DNA from: Candidatus Electrothrix communis | Lineage (GTDB): Bacteria > Desulfobacterota > Desulfobulbia > Desulfobulbales > Desulfobulbaceae | Length of the DNA: 64,000 nt | Direction: 5' to 3' | Assembly (NCBI GenBank): GCA_030644725.1 | Contig: CP130629.1 | Location: forward strand, 1,109,572-1,173,571 | Shown here: piece by piece, positions 9,250-17,930 of the stretch | Layout of the letters: each line of letters starts with the position of its first letter | How positions within the stretch are numbered: the first letter of the stretch is position 1 | Position numbers and translations under genes: made by a program | The notes under the pieces: generated by a model | What the model saw: only the letters and a program-made list of their open reading frames with translations | Told to the model about the DNA's origin: nothing | Databases searched by the model: none

Positions 9250-9870
9250 ATGCGCAAAACAACATCACTCCTTCTGCTCCTTTCCGGTTTTATTGAACTC
9301 ATCACCAGTATTTTTTTATACATAGCCCCTATGGGCCGCATTGCCTACTGGCATGATTATCGTCTCCTCTGGATGAACAGAGCCCAATGGCGCGATATCC
9401 ATATCACCATGGGGACATTATTTCTGCTTGTGGCCTTTCTTCATATTTATCTAAACTGGCGTCCCATTCTTGCTTATCTGAAAAATAAATCCAAGCAACT
9501 GACTATTTTTAATAAAAATTTCACAATCGCTCTGCTTGTCACCCTCTACTTCATGATCGGCACCCTCTACTCCCTTCCGCCGATGGGCCAGATTATCCAG
9601 CTGGGTAAAGATATGACTGTGCAGGCAAATAACAAGTACAGCGAGCCGCCTTTTCATCATGCTGAACGGGCGACCTTGCAAAAATTCTGCGCTAAAATGA
9701 AGATCAGCCAAGATGCCACTGTAGCCTTATTCAAGGGGGCTGGTATTGCGGTGGATGGCCTTGATAAGACCATGACCCAGATAGCGAAAAAGAATAATCG
9801 ATCACCGCAGCAGCTTTACGAGATTCTCCAACCGATTATTCCACCAAGGAAAGAAGGCGAGCATCATTGA
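9250..9870 (+). CDS. small membrane protein, DUF4405-like
   Basis: A 206-aa protein with about four membrane segments: a hydrophobic N-terminus (SLLLLLSGFIELITSIFLY), a segment around LFLLVAFLHIYLNW, and FTIALLVTLYFMIGTLYSLP, followed by a soluble C-terminal helical part of about 80 residues. Conserved His residues in WRDIHITMG and FLHIY suit the haem- or metal-binding style of DUF4405 cytochrome-b-like proteins; this is family resemblance, not proof. The soluble tail (QDATVALFKGAGIAV) may be a small helix-hairpin domain. A terminator follows, and no partner oxidoreductase is adjacent. Confidence 0.7.
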   Translation: MRKTTSLLLLLSGFIELITSIFLYIAPMGRIAYWHDYRLLWMNRAQWRDIHITMGTLFLLVAFLHIYLNWRPILAYLKNKSKQLTIFNKNFTIALLVTLYFMIGTLYSLPPMGQIIQLGKDMTVQANNKYSEPPFHHAERATLQKFCAKMKISQDATVALFKGAGIAVDGLDKTMTQIAKKNNRSPQQLYEILQPIIPPRKEGEHH

Positions 9871-9879
9871 GCACTCCAT

Positions 9880-9916
9880 GCCCCCGCATAGGGGGCCGAC
9901 CTTTGGACCCCCTTTT
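9880..9916 (+). terminator. terminator between convergent genes
   Basis: GCCCCC/GGGGGC (9880-9896) and an alternative GGGGG (9891-9895) with CCCCC (9908-9912) followed by TTTT form stem-loops right after the membrane-protein stop. They could serve both converging transcripts. Confidence 0.55.
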
Positions 9917-9917
9917 A

Positions 9918-10718
9918 TCAAAGCCCCTCTGTGGGCACCACCTTAATCTCAAACAACGAAGGCCATAATTTCCCGGTTACAAAAAGACGATCATTCACCG
10001 GATCATACATAATCCCGTTGAGCACATCGGTTTTTCCTTTCCAAATGCTCTGCACCCGAGCTGAAAGCTCGCTCAAATCAAGCCAGCCGGACACCGCACC
10101 GTCCTGCGGGCGAATAATCGCAATTCGATCTGTCTGCCAGACATTGGCATAGATCGCTCCCCGGACATATTCCAGCTCATTCAATCTGGCAACCTCACCC
10201 TGATCATCCCGGACCAGGATTCGCCGCTTTTCCTCCAGGGTTTCTGGATCAAGAAAATAGAGCGAGGCTGTGCCGTCACTGACAATAAGCTCTTTACCGT
10301 TATGGGTGATCCCCCAACCTTCACGGGGATATGGCAATGATCTGATCACAGAAAACTTATCTTTATCAAACTGGAAAATCCGCCTGCTTTTCCAGGTCAG
10401 CTGATAAATCCGCCCTTGAAAAACCGTGATCCCTTCGGCAAAATATTTCTGCCTGTAGCGCCGCTCCCGGTTCACCAGCCCGGTTTCCAGATCCACCGAG
10501 CGTAAAGAGGAGCGTCCATAGAGCCCGGTTCCCTCGTACATTCTCCCCTCATCCCAGGCCAGCCCCTGGGTAAAGGCCTTGGGATCATGGTAATATTTCC
10601 GGATCAGGGTATAGGTGTACTGCTCCGGACGGGGAATCTCTGTTTCGCCATAGATAGAACTCGCTCCGAACAGAAGCAGAAGAAAACTTAAAATACTTAA
10701 GAGAACCCGCATACTCAT
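9918..10718 (-). CDS. glutaminyl-peptide cyclotransferase, copy 1
   Basis: Family of the five-bladed beta-propeller glutamine cyclotransferases (plant/bacterial QC type), which turn N-terminal Gln into pyroglutamate. The start at 10718 (ATGAGTATGCGG) is the one used by copy 2 and gives a signal peptide (VLLSILSFLLLLFGASS), so the enzyme is exported. Family marks include DPKAFTQGLAWDEGRMYEGTG, WGITHNGKELIVSDGT, LNELEYVRGAIYANVWQTD and VLNGIMYDPVNDRLFVTGK. It is 266 aa. The gene is a near-duplicate of 22158-22949: the N-terminal two thirds is almost identical at DNA level, while the C-terminal third differs at many sites. The longer open frame to 10793 is duplicated debris of the neighbouring gene. 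Confidence 0.9.
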   Translation of the reverse strand: MSMRVLLSILSFLLLLFGASSIYGETEIPRPEQYTYTLIRKYYHDPKAFTQGLAWDEGRMYEGTGLYGRSSLRSVDLETGLVNRERRYRQKYFAEGITVFQGRIYQLTWKSRRIFQFDKDKFSVIRSLPYPREGWGITHNGKELIVSDGTASLYFLDPETLEEKRRILVRDDQGEVARLNELEYVRGAIYANVWQTDRIAIIRPQDGAVSGWLDLSELSARVQSIWKGKTDVLNGIMYDPVNDRLFVTGKLWPSLFEIKVVPTEGL

Positions 10719-10789
10719 TGCCCCTGATGCCGCTTCAGCAGAGCCTTGATCCGCTTTTCCGTCTCCTGGCCAGACCCATGAAAAAAAAT
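10715..10789 (-). pseudogene. fragment of the membrane-protein gene that precedes the cyclotransferase in copy 2
   Basis: The last ~22 codons (GSGQETEKRIKALLKRHQGQ, then TGA overlapping the next ATG) of the gene at 22946-23890 are repeated here, one base differing, with the rest missing. Similarity stops a few bases before the left inverted repeat of the adjacent insertion sequence. This marks the edge of the duplicated segment. Confidence 0.8.
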
Positions 10790-10818
10790 GCAACCTGTGC
10801 GGTTAGCCGTTTTTTTGC

Positions 10819-12105
10819 CTAAGCAGCCAATTTAAAATCAATATCCTTTTCCTCAAACCACTTTCTATATTCATTATTTTGCCCAAGAGCAGTAATCGTG
10901 GCCAGTGCCACTGTTCCTTTTTTCGTCCAGCTCATTCCATTATGTTTTTGTCGTTCTGATACGATAAGATCATTCGCTTTCTCACCGGCAGCGCTTGAAT
11001 TACAAAGTCCGAGTTCTTTTCGGGCAGCATAGCAGGGGATATAAGGGTGGTTCCTTTCCAGATAGGCAATAAGTTTCTCTAATGATTGACCGTTCTTTAT
11101 ATCCTTCTCCGAGATCTCACGCAAAAACTCAATTGCTTTATCGGTGAGACCATACCAAAGCAATGGTTTGAGTTTATTGAGAACTTCATTGCGCAGTTTC
11201 CGACCGTTCATTGTTTGACTCAGCAACTCCCCACACTTCTTACCAAGATGGTACCAGTCCAATATTATTCCCATATTTCCTTTTCAGAAATAGAAATTCA
11301 TAATTGCTGTATTCAGGAATGTATGACCATCAGTAAAAAACTGGAATCGTTTCCCGGAAAGACCGTTAGCAAGCAAAAAAGACATTATAATGGGAAGAAG
11401 CGAGGTTATAGATGCTCCGTTTAAGACATATTTTGTCCCGTTGTGAGAAAGACGAGCGATTGTGTTATGTGCGTATTTCCGTTTATGCGTGGTTCTTTTC
11501 TGCCCCGGAATTCTGTTGTCTTCCTGTCTTTTTACATTAACATCATTGACCGCTATGTTGACTGTTTCAGAAGGATCCTCGTAGCCTATCGGATTGTCTA
11601 TGTAACCATCAGAAAAGGAACATCCTTCTGTACAAACAGAGAGTGCTCTGTCAATCCTGGGCTGAGGCAGAAAGACGGGGCTGGATTGAGTATACCGTGG
11701 ATTCTGTCCTCGGTATATCCCGGTCTCTTCAAAGCCGTGATGAGATAATATCTGTTCAGATTTTCTTGTAATATGCTCAAGAAGAGAAGTCCCTTCCCGC
11801 TCTGTAACTTCATGAAGTGTACGGGATGGAGTGCCGTTTTTTTCCTGGTACCGGATGCGATTGATCAATCGTGTTGTCTTTCTGTATGATTCTTTGGTAT
11901 CACCGTAAATCAAAGCTATTTCTTTGAATCCTGCGGTTCGATAATACTCTTTTCCGTGTAGGCACGAAAAAACATCTCGACCGGTGTTGTATTGCACGTC
12001 GGCATCCTTCAGGATACTATGGGTAAAGAATGTAAATCGTCCGACTTCCCCATCAACTTTGTATGGACAACTGTTTTGAATTACTTGTTCTCCTGCTTCA
12101 CTCAT
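10819..12105 (-). pseudogene. ISKra4-like transposase with in-frame TGA
   Basis: Two open stretches in the same frame, 11284-12105 and 10819-11274, are separated only by a TGA at 11284-11286 and three codons. The first ends FFTDGHTFLNTAIMNFYF (with a catalytic Asp). The second begins IILDWYHLGKKC, the second-Asp region of this family, and contains SSAAGEKANDL and RQKHNGMSWTKKG (the Glu region and helix). At the stop position the family usually has an aromatic residue, so TGG to TGA is the likely mutation. Read through, the protein would be about 428 aa. Confidence 0.8.
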
Positions 12106-12106
12106 C

Positions 12107-12334
12107 TCACCAGCTTTTTTTTTGAGACACCCCGGTAAGGTGCTCGGATAAAGCAGACCGTATTGTCGGATATGCGGTTTGCAAAATGGTTTTCTCGCAC
12201 TTGTCTATACTTACAGCATCTTTATCACTGATCACCATACTGAAACTTCCATCCTGCTGCTCTGTCGGGATATCGTTAATGGATTCGTTACACTCTACAA
12301 GTTCAACGCTTACTTTAACTTTATATCGAGTCAT
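12107..12334 (-). CDS. small accessory ORF of the insertion sequence
   Basis: A 75-aa ORF that ends one base before the transposase start. A run of nine A (T 12115-12123 on the plus strand) lies just before its stop. Loss of one A would fuse it to the transposase frame, so it may be the N-terminal part of a longer transposase made by slippage, or the two may have been split by an indel. No domain is recognised. Confidence 0.5.
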   Translation of the reverse strand: MTRYKVKVSVELVECNESINDIPTEQQDGSFSMVISDKDAVSIDKCEKTILQTAYPTIRSALSEHLTGVSQKKSW

Positions 12335-12430
12335 TCTGATCCCTCCACATGAAATATGAGTCTATCCTTCTATAATATTAATCGCATGTCACGCGTGAGG
12401 GTAGTGAAAATTAATCTAACCGCACAGGTC

Positions 12431-13402
12431 GATATTTTTCACGGCTTGCACGATATCAGTAAATGGATGGGCTCAACTTTAGGCCGCCGTAAGAGCACGA
12501 CGAAAAGACAGTTGGATAAGTGCGATTCAAGTCTTGAAAAAGCTGAAAAAAGAGGAGCAAACAAAAAAATTGTGGCCTCCAAAGTGAAGCAGGTCGAAGA
12601 AGCACGGGCTCAAGACCAAAAAGCCACGCAAGATCTGGATAACTACCGTGGAACAATAAGGAAAATATCAAAAACGGTGCATCCGTTCAAACTGGACGAC
12701 AATAAACCGCAAGATTCTGCAAACGTTGCAAAAGAGCTGCGAGAGCAAGCCAAGAATATTGAAACGCTGGCCTGCAAACAAGGTATTAACGACAATACCG
12801 GCGTTATGAAGAAATTTAAGAATCAAATAAAAGAATTGGTCCCATCAATTGATTTTTGGTGGTTGTATGTGTTCACTAACCTGATAGGGCTGGGAAAGAG
12901 GAGCAAGGAACTGCTGGATTGGGCAATGTACCATCTTTTGCCTACGGTGTATTGGTACAATCAGGCAAGAAAAACTAAGAACCCAACCCTTCGAAAAGAA
13001 TATGAAAAAGTATGGGAAAAAGCTTTGGTCGTCTTTCAGGCGCATGCCTTGACTGGAACATTTAGCGCGGATGAGATTTTCTTTTGGCAAAATTGGGCCG
13101 AGGAAATGGTGGGAAAATTTCATCGAGCTTCCTCTGCTGTCGAAGGACGTAACGGATTCTTGTCACAAATTCATCATAATAATAGAGGATTGAATTCAAA
13201 TCGTCTCAAATCGCTTACCGTTATGCATAATTATTTCACAAAACGCTCAGATGGCAGTACAGCAGCGCAACGATTGTTTGGTGAAAAGCCACCGGACTTA
13301 TTTGAATGGTTGCTGCACCAAGTGGGCGAGTTGCCCCTGCCTCGTAAGCCGAGAAAACATGTCAAGAGTAACCCTTTGAATTTACTTTCTGTCCCGGCTT
13401 AA
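12431..13402 (+). pseudogene. DUF6399-type transposase, 5'-truncated
   Basis: About 323 codons remain, beginning DIFHGLHDISKWMG directly at the right inverted repeat of the insertion sequence, so the N-terminal half is gone. The C-terminal part (FHRASSAVEGRNGFLSQIHH and SLTVMHNYFTKRSDGSTAAQ) matches the DUF6399 region of DDE-type transposases. A long charged coiled-coil-like segment lies between. The apparent ATG at 12356 is inside the insertion sequence and is not the native start. The missing part is not elsewhere in the window. Confidence 0.75.
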
Positions 13403-13468
13403 GTTGGTAGCCGTATCAGGGATGCCGTTTTTTCTGGATTGATCCCCGATATCAATCCGTCGTGTTGA

Positions 13469-13855
13469 CTGATAATTGAAAGTAGTTCGGCTGATTGGCC
13501 GGTATATCGAAACAGCCAGGGCGTCATCTTGCAGGACAAACTGGCCAAGAAGGAGGAACAGGTGCGCTTTTTCAATCCTGCCGAGTTCGGGGTTAATTTT
13601 GTCGCCAACTCGATCATCACCTCGGAAAAGATGGTCAAAGAACACCCCCGGGTTGTGGGAAAATTCCTGGCCGCCCTGTTACAGGGCTGGGAAGTGGCCA
13701 TGAACCTGGATAACGAGGACAAAGTGCTGGCTGATGCAAAAAAAATCGGGCCATTGACGTGCCTGCCTGGTAGCAGACCGAGACGATTATGCTGCAGGCA
13801 GGTCAGATCAGGCAGGCCGTGCAGGTGGAGAAGTATCTGCGGGTGAGGTAGAAAA
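13469..13855 (+). pseudogene. fragment of ABC transporter substrate-binding protein (NMT1/TauA-like)
   Basis: ADWPVYRNSQGVILQDKL, FNPAEFGVNFVANSIITSEK and VVGKFLAALLQGWEVAMN match the C-terminal half of periplasmic binding proteins of the nitrate/taurine/thiamine-precursor class. The frame is then lost near 13765, and a second frame continues (ETIMLQAGQIRQAVQVEKYL) to about 13850. There is no start and no partner permease or ATPase nearby, so this is a relic. Confidence 0.7.
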
Positions 13856-13930
13856 ACAGAATTCCTCATTCGCAGATTATCCGCAGGCAAAATTATCAGC
13901 TTTCTGAAATTTCATAATCGCGAACACCGA

Positions 13931-14638
13931 TCAGTTAATAACAATAACCTCCACTCTCCGATTAACAGCATTGAGCGGGTTGTATGGATCCAGCAGGTGA
14001 TCCTCTCCCATGCCTATGGGGATAATTCTCTGTGATGAGATTCCATGCATTTGGGTCAGATAACGGGCTGCACTATATGCCCGCCTCACAGACAAAGCTC
14101 TGTTGTACTCACGGGAACCGGCTGCATCCGTATGCCCGACAAGCTGAATGCGGGTATGCCGTAAGCTCACATCTCGCAAAGCAATAACCAACTCATCCAG
14201 CTGACGTCTTGCCACCGGCAGCAGCTCATCGGAATCATAGACAAACTGAACAGCTGAGAGCGTAGCGGAACCAGTCGGCGGCGGAGGTACCTGTACCACC
14301 TGAACTGGAGGTATATTCGGCTGCCTAATGGATTCCTGAACAGGTACCGGAGGCGGGTTATTCGGATATTGAACAACTTCCTGCCGGGGGACAACCGGCA
14401 CCACAGGTGGCGGAGGCACTTGACGGGGCGCTATTTTCGGAACCGGCTTTACCGGTACAACTTGCCGGGGAGTAAGGCCTCGGGTACGCCTTACCGGTTC
14501 GACAGGTGGAGGGGGAGCAAGTTCTATAATAAGGTCTTTGGCCGACTTTACACTCTCCTCAGCAATAGAGACACTCCCAAGACAAAGCATTGCCCAGGCA
14601 ACTGTGCCGAACAACATTACCAATCGCTTTTTCATCAT
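13931..14638 (-). CDS. OmpA-family protein with proline-rich linker
   Basis: The start at 14638 (ATGATGAAAAAG) lies 6 bases from GGAGGA. The 235-aa product has a signal peptide (LVMLFGTVAWAMLCLGSVSIAEE), a long Pro/Val-rich spacer (residues ~35-125, many PPP and PVVP runs) and a C-terminal OmpA domain that binds peptidoglycan (FVYDSDELLPVARRQLDEL, LVGHTDAAGSREYN, NRRVEV). It probably anchors an outer-membrane or periplasmic assembly to the cell wall. It is the last of five envelope genes on this strand (from 18467 down) that include a caspase and DUF4384 proteins, and is preceded by a palindrome at 14770. Confidence 0.88.
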   Translation of the reverse strand: MMKKRLVMLFGTVAWAMLCLGSVSIAEESVKSAKDLIIELAPPPPVEPVRRTRGLTPRQVVPVKPVPKIAPRQVPPPPVVPVVPRQEVVQYPNNPPPVPVQESIRQPNIPPVQVVQVPPPPTGSATLSAVQFVYDSDELLPVARRQLDELVIALRDVSLRHTRIQLVGHTDAAGSREYNRALSVRRAYSAARYLTQMHGISSQRIIPIGMGEDHLLDPYNPLNAVNRRVEVIVIN

Positions 14639-14769
14639 ATCATCTCCTCCGATAATCTGGACAAACAACCAGCACAGCGCAGCGTAAGTCTCGTACTGCT
14701 TTTTACGCCAAAATCCCTTGTAAAAACTGGAAAAAAATGCTCCAAAAAGCGTAATGTAATTTACGTCCG

Positions 14770-14785
14770 ACTGTACTAGTACAGT
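14770..14785. promoter_or_regulatory. 16-bp perfect palindrome, candidate operator
   Basis: ACTGTACTAGTACAGT is a perfect palindrome 132 bp upstream of the OmpA-family start. Its half, CTGTACTAGT, occurs again at 14889-14898 in the same intergenic space. Placement suits a regulator-binding site; the regulator is unknown. Confidence 0.35.
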
Positions 14786-14931
14786 AACCGCTAAATCTTG
14801 CTAATAACTCATACTGGCGCAACCAGCTGTAAAAAACATAAATTACGAAAATTACTAGCGTGAAGTTATTGGTCGAACTTACAGGTTGCTGTACTAGTTG
14901 TTCATCCAGATTAATATTATCTTCCTTATCG

Positions 14932-15801
14932 CTATTGATGCTTCAGTTTGATTTCCATAGCTACCGGCTCTCCGGCTGTATTGACGACATAGTGCCCAGG
15001 ATTACTGGTAACTGTGCTTGATCCGCTACTGACCCCACTTCTTCCCTTGCGATTGATCTTCAATGTGGGAGCCGTATAGGTACCGCTCGCACCTTCAAGG
15101 ACGAGATCTTTTGTCCCCTCAACCACGGTTTCAATGAGTGATTTGCTCTGGCTGTAGCTATCATACAACTGATTGAATTGTGCTCCAGAAGCACCGGCAT
15201 GAGCACGGCCAGCCCTTCCCGGTATCAAAACAAGGCGGATGGTCTCTGTTCCCGTGTTATGATCAAAGCGCAACCAGCCGTTGGCAGAAGGAATAACATA
15301 CTGCTTGCCCATTGTCACCCCGCCCTTCGTGGCCACTGGAAAGGTCTTATCCCTACCAGAACTCCCGGTATGATTGACCAATATCGTGCCTGCGGAATTA
15401 GCGCTCAGGTGAATCCGGATCTTCTCACCGGTTTTAAAAACCCGTCGGTCACTCACCCGCTGTATAACACTGCTTCCGGGCCTGGAAAGCTCTACCCAAT
15501 AATGCATCCCAGGATTATTCAGCTTAGCGTAATAATCGGTGATGCCGGTATATGCCTGACCCGAGCCACCGCTGCCGCCGCTTCCTCCTGAGGCAGGCTT
15601 GAACTGTCCGCCCGGTCCTCCATCCGGGGCCTGAACAACATTACCGGATATTACCCCGGAAGTTGTGCCGCTGTTCGGGTTGTAAAAGAGGGCCTTGGCT
15701 CCAGATTCAGCTTGAGCAGAAGCGAAGGAAAACAAAGTATAACATGCTGCCAGCAGGACAGGACTACTTTTCCAAAAAAATCGTCTGTTTTTTTTCTGCA
15801 T
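14932..15801 (-). CDS. exported DUF4384-like protein
   Basis: A 289-aa protein with a signal peptide ending near FASAQAES, a Gly/Ser-rich low-complexity linker (residues ~55-80), then a domain with YWVELSRPGSSVIQRVSDRR, FKTGEKIRIHLSANSAGTILV and ANGWLRFDHNTGTETIRLVL. That order resembles DUF4384, the domain also found at the C-terminus of the neighbouring caspase (16382-17854). Function is unknown; DUF4384 often accompanies secreted caspases and TPR proteins. It lies 26 bp after the TPR lipoprotein stop, so co-transcription is likely. Confidence 0.75.
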   Translation of the reverse strand: MQKKNRRFFWKSSPVLLAACYTLFSFASAQAESGAKALFYNPNSGTTSGVISGNVVQAPDGGPGGQFKPASGGSGGSGGSGQAYTGITDYYAKLNNPGMHYWVELSRPGSSVIQRVSDRRVFKTGEKIRIHLSANSAGTILVNHTGSSGRDKTFPVATKGGVTMGKQYVIPSANGWLRFDHNTGTETIRLVLIPGRAGRAHAGASGAQFNQLYDSYSQSKSLIETVVEGTKDLVLEGASGTYTAPTLKINRKGRSGVSSGSSTVTSNPGHYVVNTAGEPVAMEIKLKHQ

Positions 15802-15827
15802 GGGAATTCTCCTGTTCTGTTAAAGTT

Positions 15828-16319
15828 CTATTGAATGAAAAACTTATATCTTTCCAGGATAGTCCTGAACTCGGGTTCTCCGCGCACATTATCCAGATCT
15901 CGGTCAAAACGAAGCGCATCCGCGTTATTGAAACCGTTTTTCAGAGCAAGATCAAGAGCCTCAAGTGATCTATCATTCTGATTCATCAAAGAATAGATTG
16001 CCGCCAGATTATACTGCGTCATAGGGTCATTAGGGGCAAGTCTTACTCCTTCCCGCAGGGCGTCCAATGCCTTATTATTTTTACCGACCTGAATATAAGC
16101 CACTCCAAGATTGGTATATGCCTCGGCGGTCGGTTTATCCTGCACAGCCCGTTTGCATTCACGGATTGCATTTTGAAAATCCCCCTGATTGGCATAGAAC
16201 ATACATTGCTGTAAATGGTCAGATCGTTCTTCAATCACGACCGGTTTTTCAACTATGGTGGTACAGGCCGTTAAAAGTAATCCTGCTAATACAATTACAA
16301 TAATTCTTTTTCCAGTCAT
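15828..16319 (-). CDS. TPR lipoprotein
   Basis: 163 aa with a lipoprotein signal (VIVLAGLLLTACTTI; lipobox LTAC). Tetratricopeptide repeats fill the rest: CMFYANQGDFQNAIRECKRA, AYTNLGVAYIQVGKNNKALD and TQYNLAAIYSLMNQNDRSLE. The C-terminus (RFDRDLDNVRGEPEF) is typical of the last TPR in such proteins. It is probably a membrane-anchored scaffold for the adjacent caspase and DUF4384 proteins; that role is inferred only from the operon position. Confidence 0.85.
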   Translation of the reverse strand: MTGKRIIVIVLAGLLLTACTTIVEKPVVIEERSDHLQQCMFYANQGDFQNAIRECKRAVQDKPTAEAYTNLGVAYIQVGKNNKALDALREGVRLAPNDPMTQYNLAAIYSLMNQNDRSLEALDLALKNGFNNADALRFDRDLDNVRGEPEFRTILERYKFFIQ

Positions 16320-16381
16320 GAACCTTCCTCCTTTCTTCTGTTAACTGCTTAGTAGTTCATCCAAATAAATATATGGATTTT

Positions 16382-17854
16382 CTACGGCTCAATAACGTAC
16401 TCAAACACCGCCTTCGACCATTTGACGGCCCGATTCACCTCATCACCCACCCATACCGATTGAAGGCGCCTGGTTACATCAGCCAAGTAGACCGTCGGCT
16501 CGACAATAACCTCCAGATCCTTATGCATTCCGAGCAGATCATTCATCTCCACCTGATCCTCTGTAAAGATGGCTATCAGTTTGCTCTTACCAAGGGGTGG
16601 CTGAGCCTCAATGGTAAACCCCCAATCAGGCCCGGGGATAACAACCGCGCGGTGGGCAGGAACAAAATTATTCGCTGTGGGGGTGCTGTACCGATTAGGA
16701 AAAATTTGCAGCATTTCCCCCTTGGCATTGATATCCAACAGGATCAAATAACCGCTCTTATTACTTCTGCACTCAATGGTTACTGTATCGCCGAGGCGGA
16801 AACGCCGCCCTTCCCGTATCCTGAGGCGCACCTGAGCTGAGTTTTTCCCAGGCAACAGGGATTCAACATCTGACTGCAAACTTACCCTTGATGTTGTTTT
16901 CTTTTTCCTTGCAGGTGCCAAACTGCTCCCATAGAGACCATTTGCTATTTCCAGCATAGGGGTGAGCCCAAGTTTACATGCCTTGCGGTTGCGCTTACAA
17001 AACGCCTCAGATTCCTTACGCAAATAGCTAAGCTGCTCGCTGTTGGTGACAATGCCGTCTCGGTTATAATCAGCTTTCAGCTCCTGCATGCCTTTGATAA
17101 ATCGATTGGTAAAAACCGACCCCGACTTGGTCTCAATATCAGTAAATGCCTTTTGCGAACTGGAGGCCGCTGACCAGACAGTGATATGATCATTACCTTG
17201 AACAAAACCTCCCTCTCGCCGGAGAGCCTTGGAAGGTTTTGCAACTAACCCCCTTGTCCGTTGTGGCGTGAAAGAAAAGGGATCAAGAGATTTTGTAAAC
17301 TTCACACCATCTTCACTCTCCTGTTGTTGGGTAGATATCCCTCTCGATACAGTGCCGGAATGACAGGAGTCAAAAATAAAGATGAGCTTTCGATCCTGCA
17401 GCTGCTTCACAACAGCTGCTATCTCATCGTCAGATATCATGTTTTCTACAACCCGCTCTTTGGGTTTCGGCAGTGTATCATAAGGGGCTATCGTTTCATC
17501 CTTCCCGTCTTTCTCGTCGCCGTCCGTATCTTTCTGATGCCAGCCATGCCCACTGTAGTACAGGAACAATTCCTTGTCCGTGCTTTTACCCAGCCAGTTG
17601 CGCAACTCGTGCAAAATATTCTTTCTTGTGGCACTACTGTTGAGCAACTTACGGATATTTCCCTTTTTATATCCCCACTGGGAAATGATAAACTGTTCTA
17701 TATTGTTGACATCCTGCACAGGCCCGCGCAGACGGGAAACGTGGGGATAGTCTTCAATCCCGATAAGCAATGCCTTTTTCGCTTCAGCCGCAGTTACGAG
17801 AAGCAGCAGAGTCAACAGGGCGATCACGCCGATGAATTTTTTTTTCAGCAACAT
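16382..17854 (-). CDS. exported caspase-family (C14) protein with C-terminal DUF4384
   Basis: A 490-aa metacaspase-like protein with an N-terminal signal (GVIALLTLLLLVTAAEA). The catalytic dyad is visible: His103 in YYSGHGW and Cys164 in FDSCHSG, with strand KKALLIGIEDYPHVSRLRGP before it. An acidic DYNRDGIVTNSE loop resembles an EF-hand-type calcium site. The C-terminal ~150 residues (RRFRLGDTVTIECRSNKSG, LILLDINAKGEMLQIFPN) are DUF4384. Such orthocaspases cleave after Arg/Lys; a periplasmic or surface location is implied by the signal. It heads a TPR / DUF4384 / OmpA-like series on the same strand. Confidence 0.9.
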   Translation of the reverse strand: MLLKKKFIGVIALLTLLLLVTAAEAKKALLIGIEDYPHVSRLRGPVQDVNNIEQFIISQWGYKKGNIRKLLNSSATRKNILHELRNWLGKSTDKELFLYYSGHGWHQKDTDGDEKDGKDETIAPYDTLPKPKERVVENMISDDEIAAVVKQLQDRKLIFIFDSCHSGTVSRGISTQQQESEDGVKFTKSLDPFSFTPQRTRGLVAKPSKALRREGGFVQGNDHITVWSAASSSQKAFTDIETKSGSVFTNRFIKGMQELKADYNRDGIVTNSEQLSYLRKESEAFCKRNRKACKLGLTPMLEIANGLYGSSLAPARKKKTTSRVSLQSDVESLLPGKNSAQVRLRIREGRRFRLGDTVTIECRSNKSGYLILLDINAKGEMLQIFPNRYSTPTANNFVPAHRAVVIPGPDWGFTIEAQPPLGKSKLIAIFTEDQVEMNDLLGMHKDLEVIVEPTVYLADVTRRLQSVWVGDEVNRAVKWSKAVFEYVIEP

Positions 17855-17930
17855 AGGGATTTAATCTCGCCTTCGGAATCAATCAATATTCAAACATAAC
17901 AAATGGATCACGCACTCAATCGGCAAACAG

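Larger units (their letters stand above)
10793..12429 (-). mobile_element. insertion sequence with 14-bp terminal inverted repeats, ISKra4-like
   Basis: The ends carry perfect inverted repeats: ACCTGTGCGGTTAG at 10793-10806 and CTAACCGCACAGGT at 12416-12429. Between them lie a small ORF and a DDE-type transposase on the minus strand, an arrangement known in the ISKra4 family. No matching target-site duplication is obvious at the two flanks, and those flanks belong to unrelated genes, so the element sits at a rearrangement junction. The transposase is broken by an in-frame TGA, so this copy is probably not autonomous. Confidence 0.75.
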
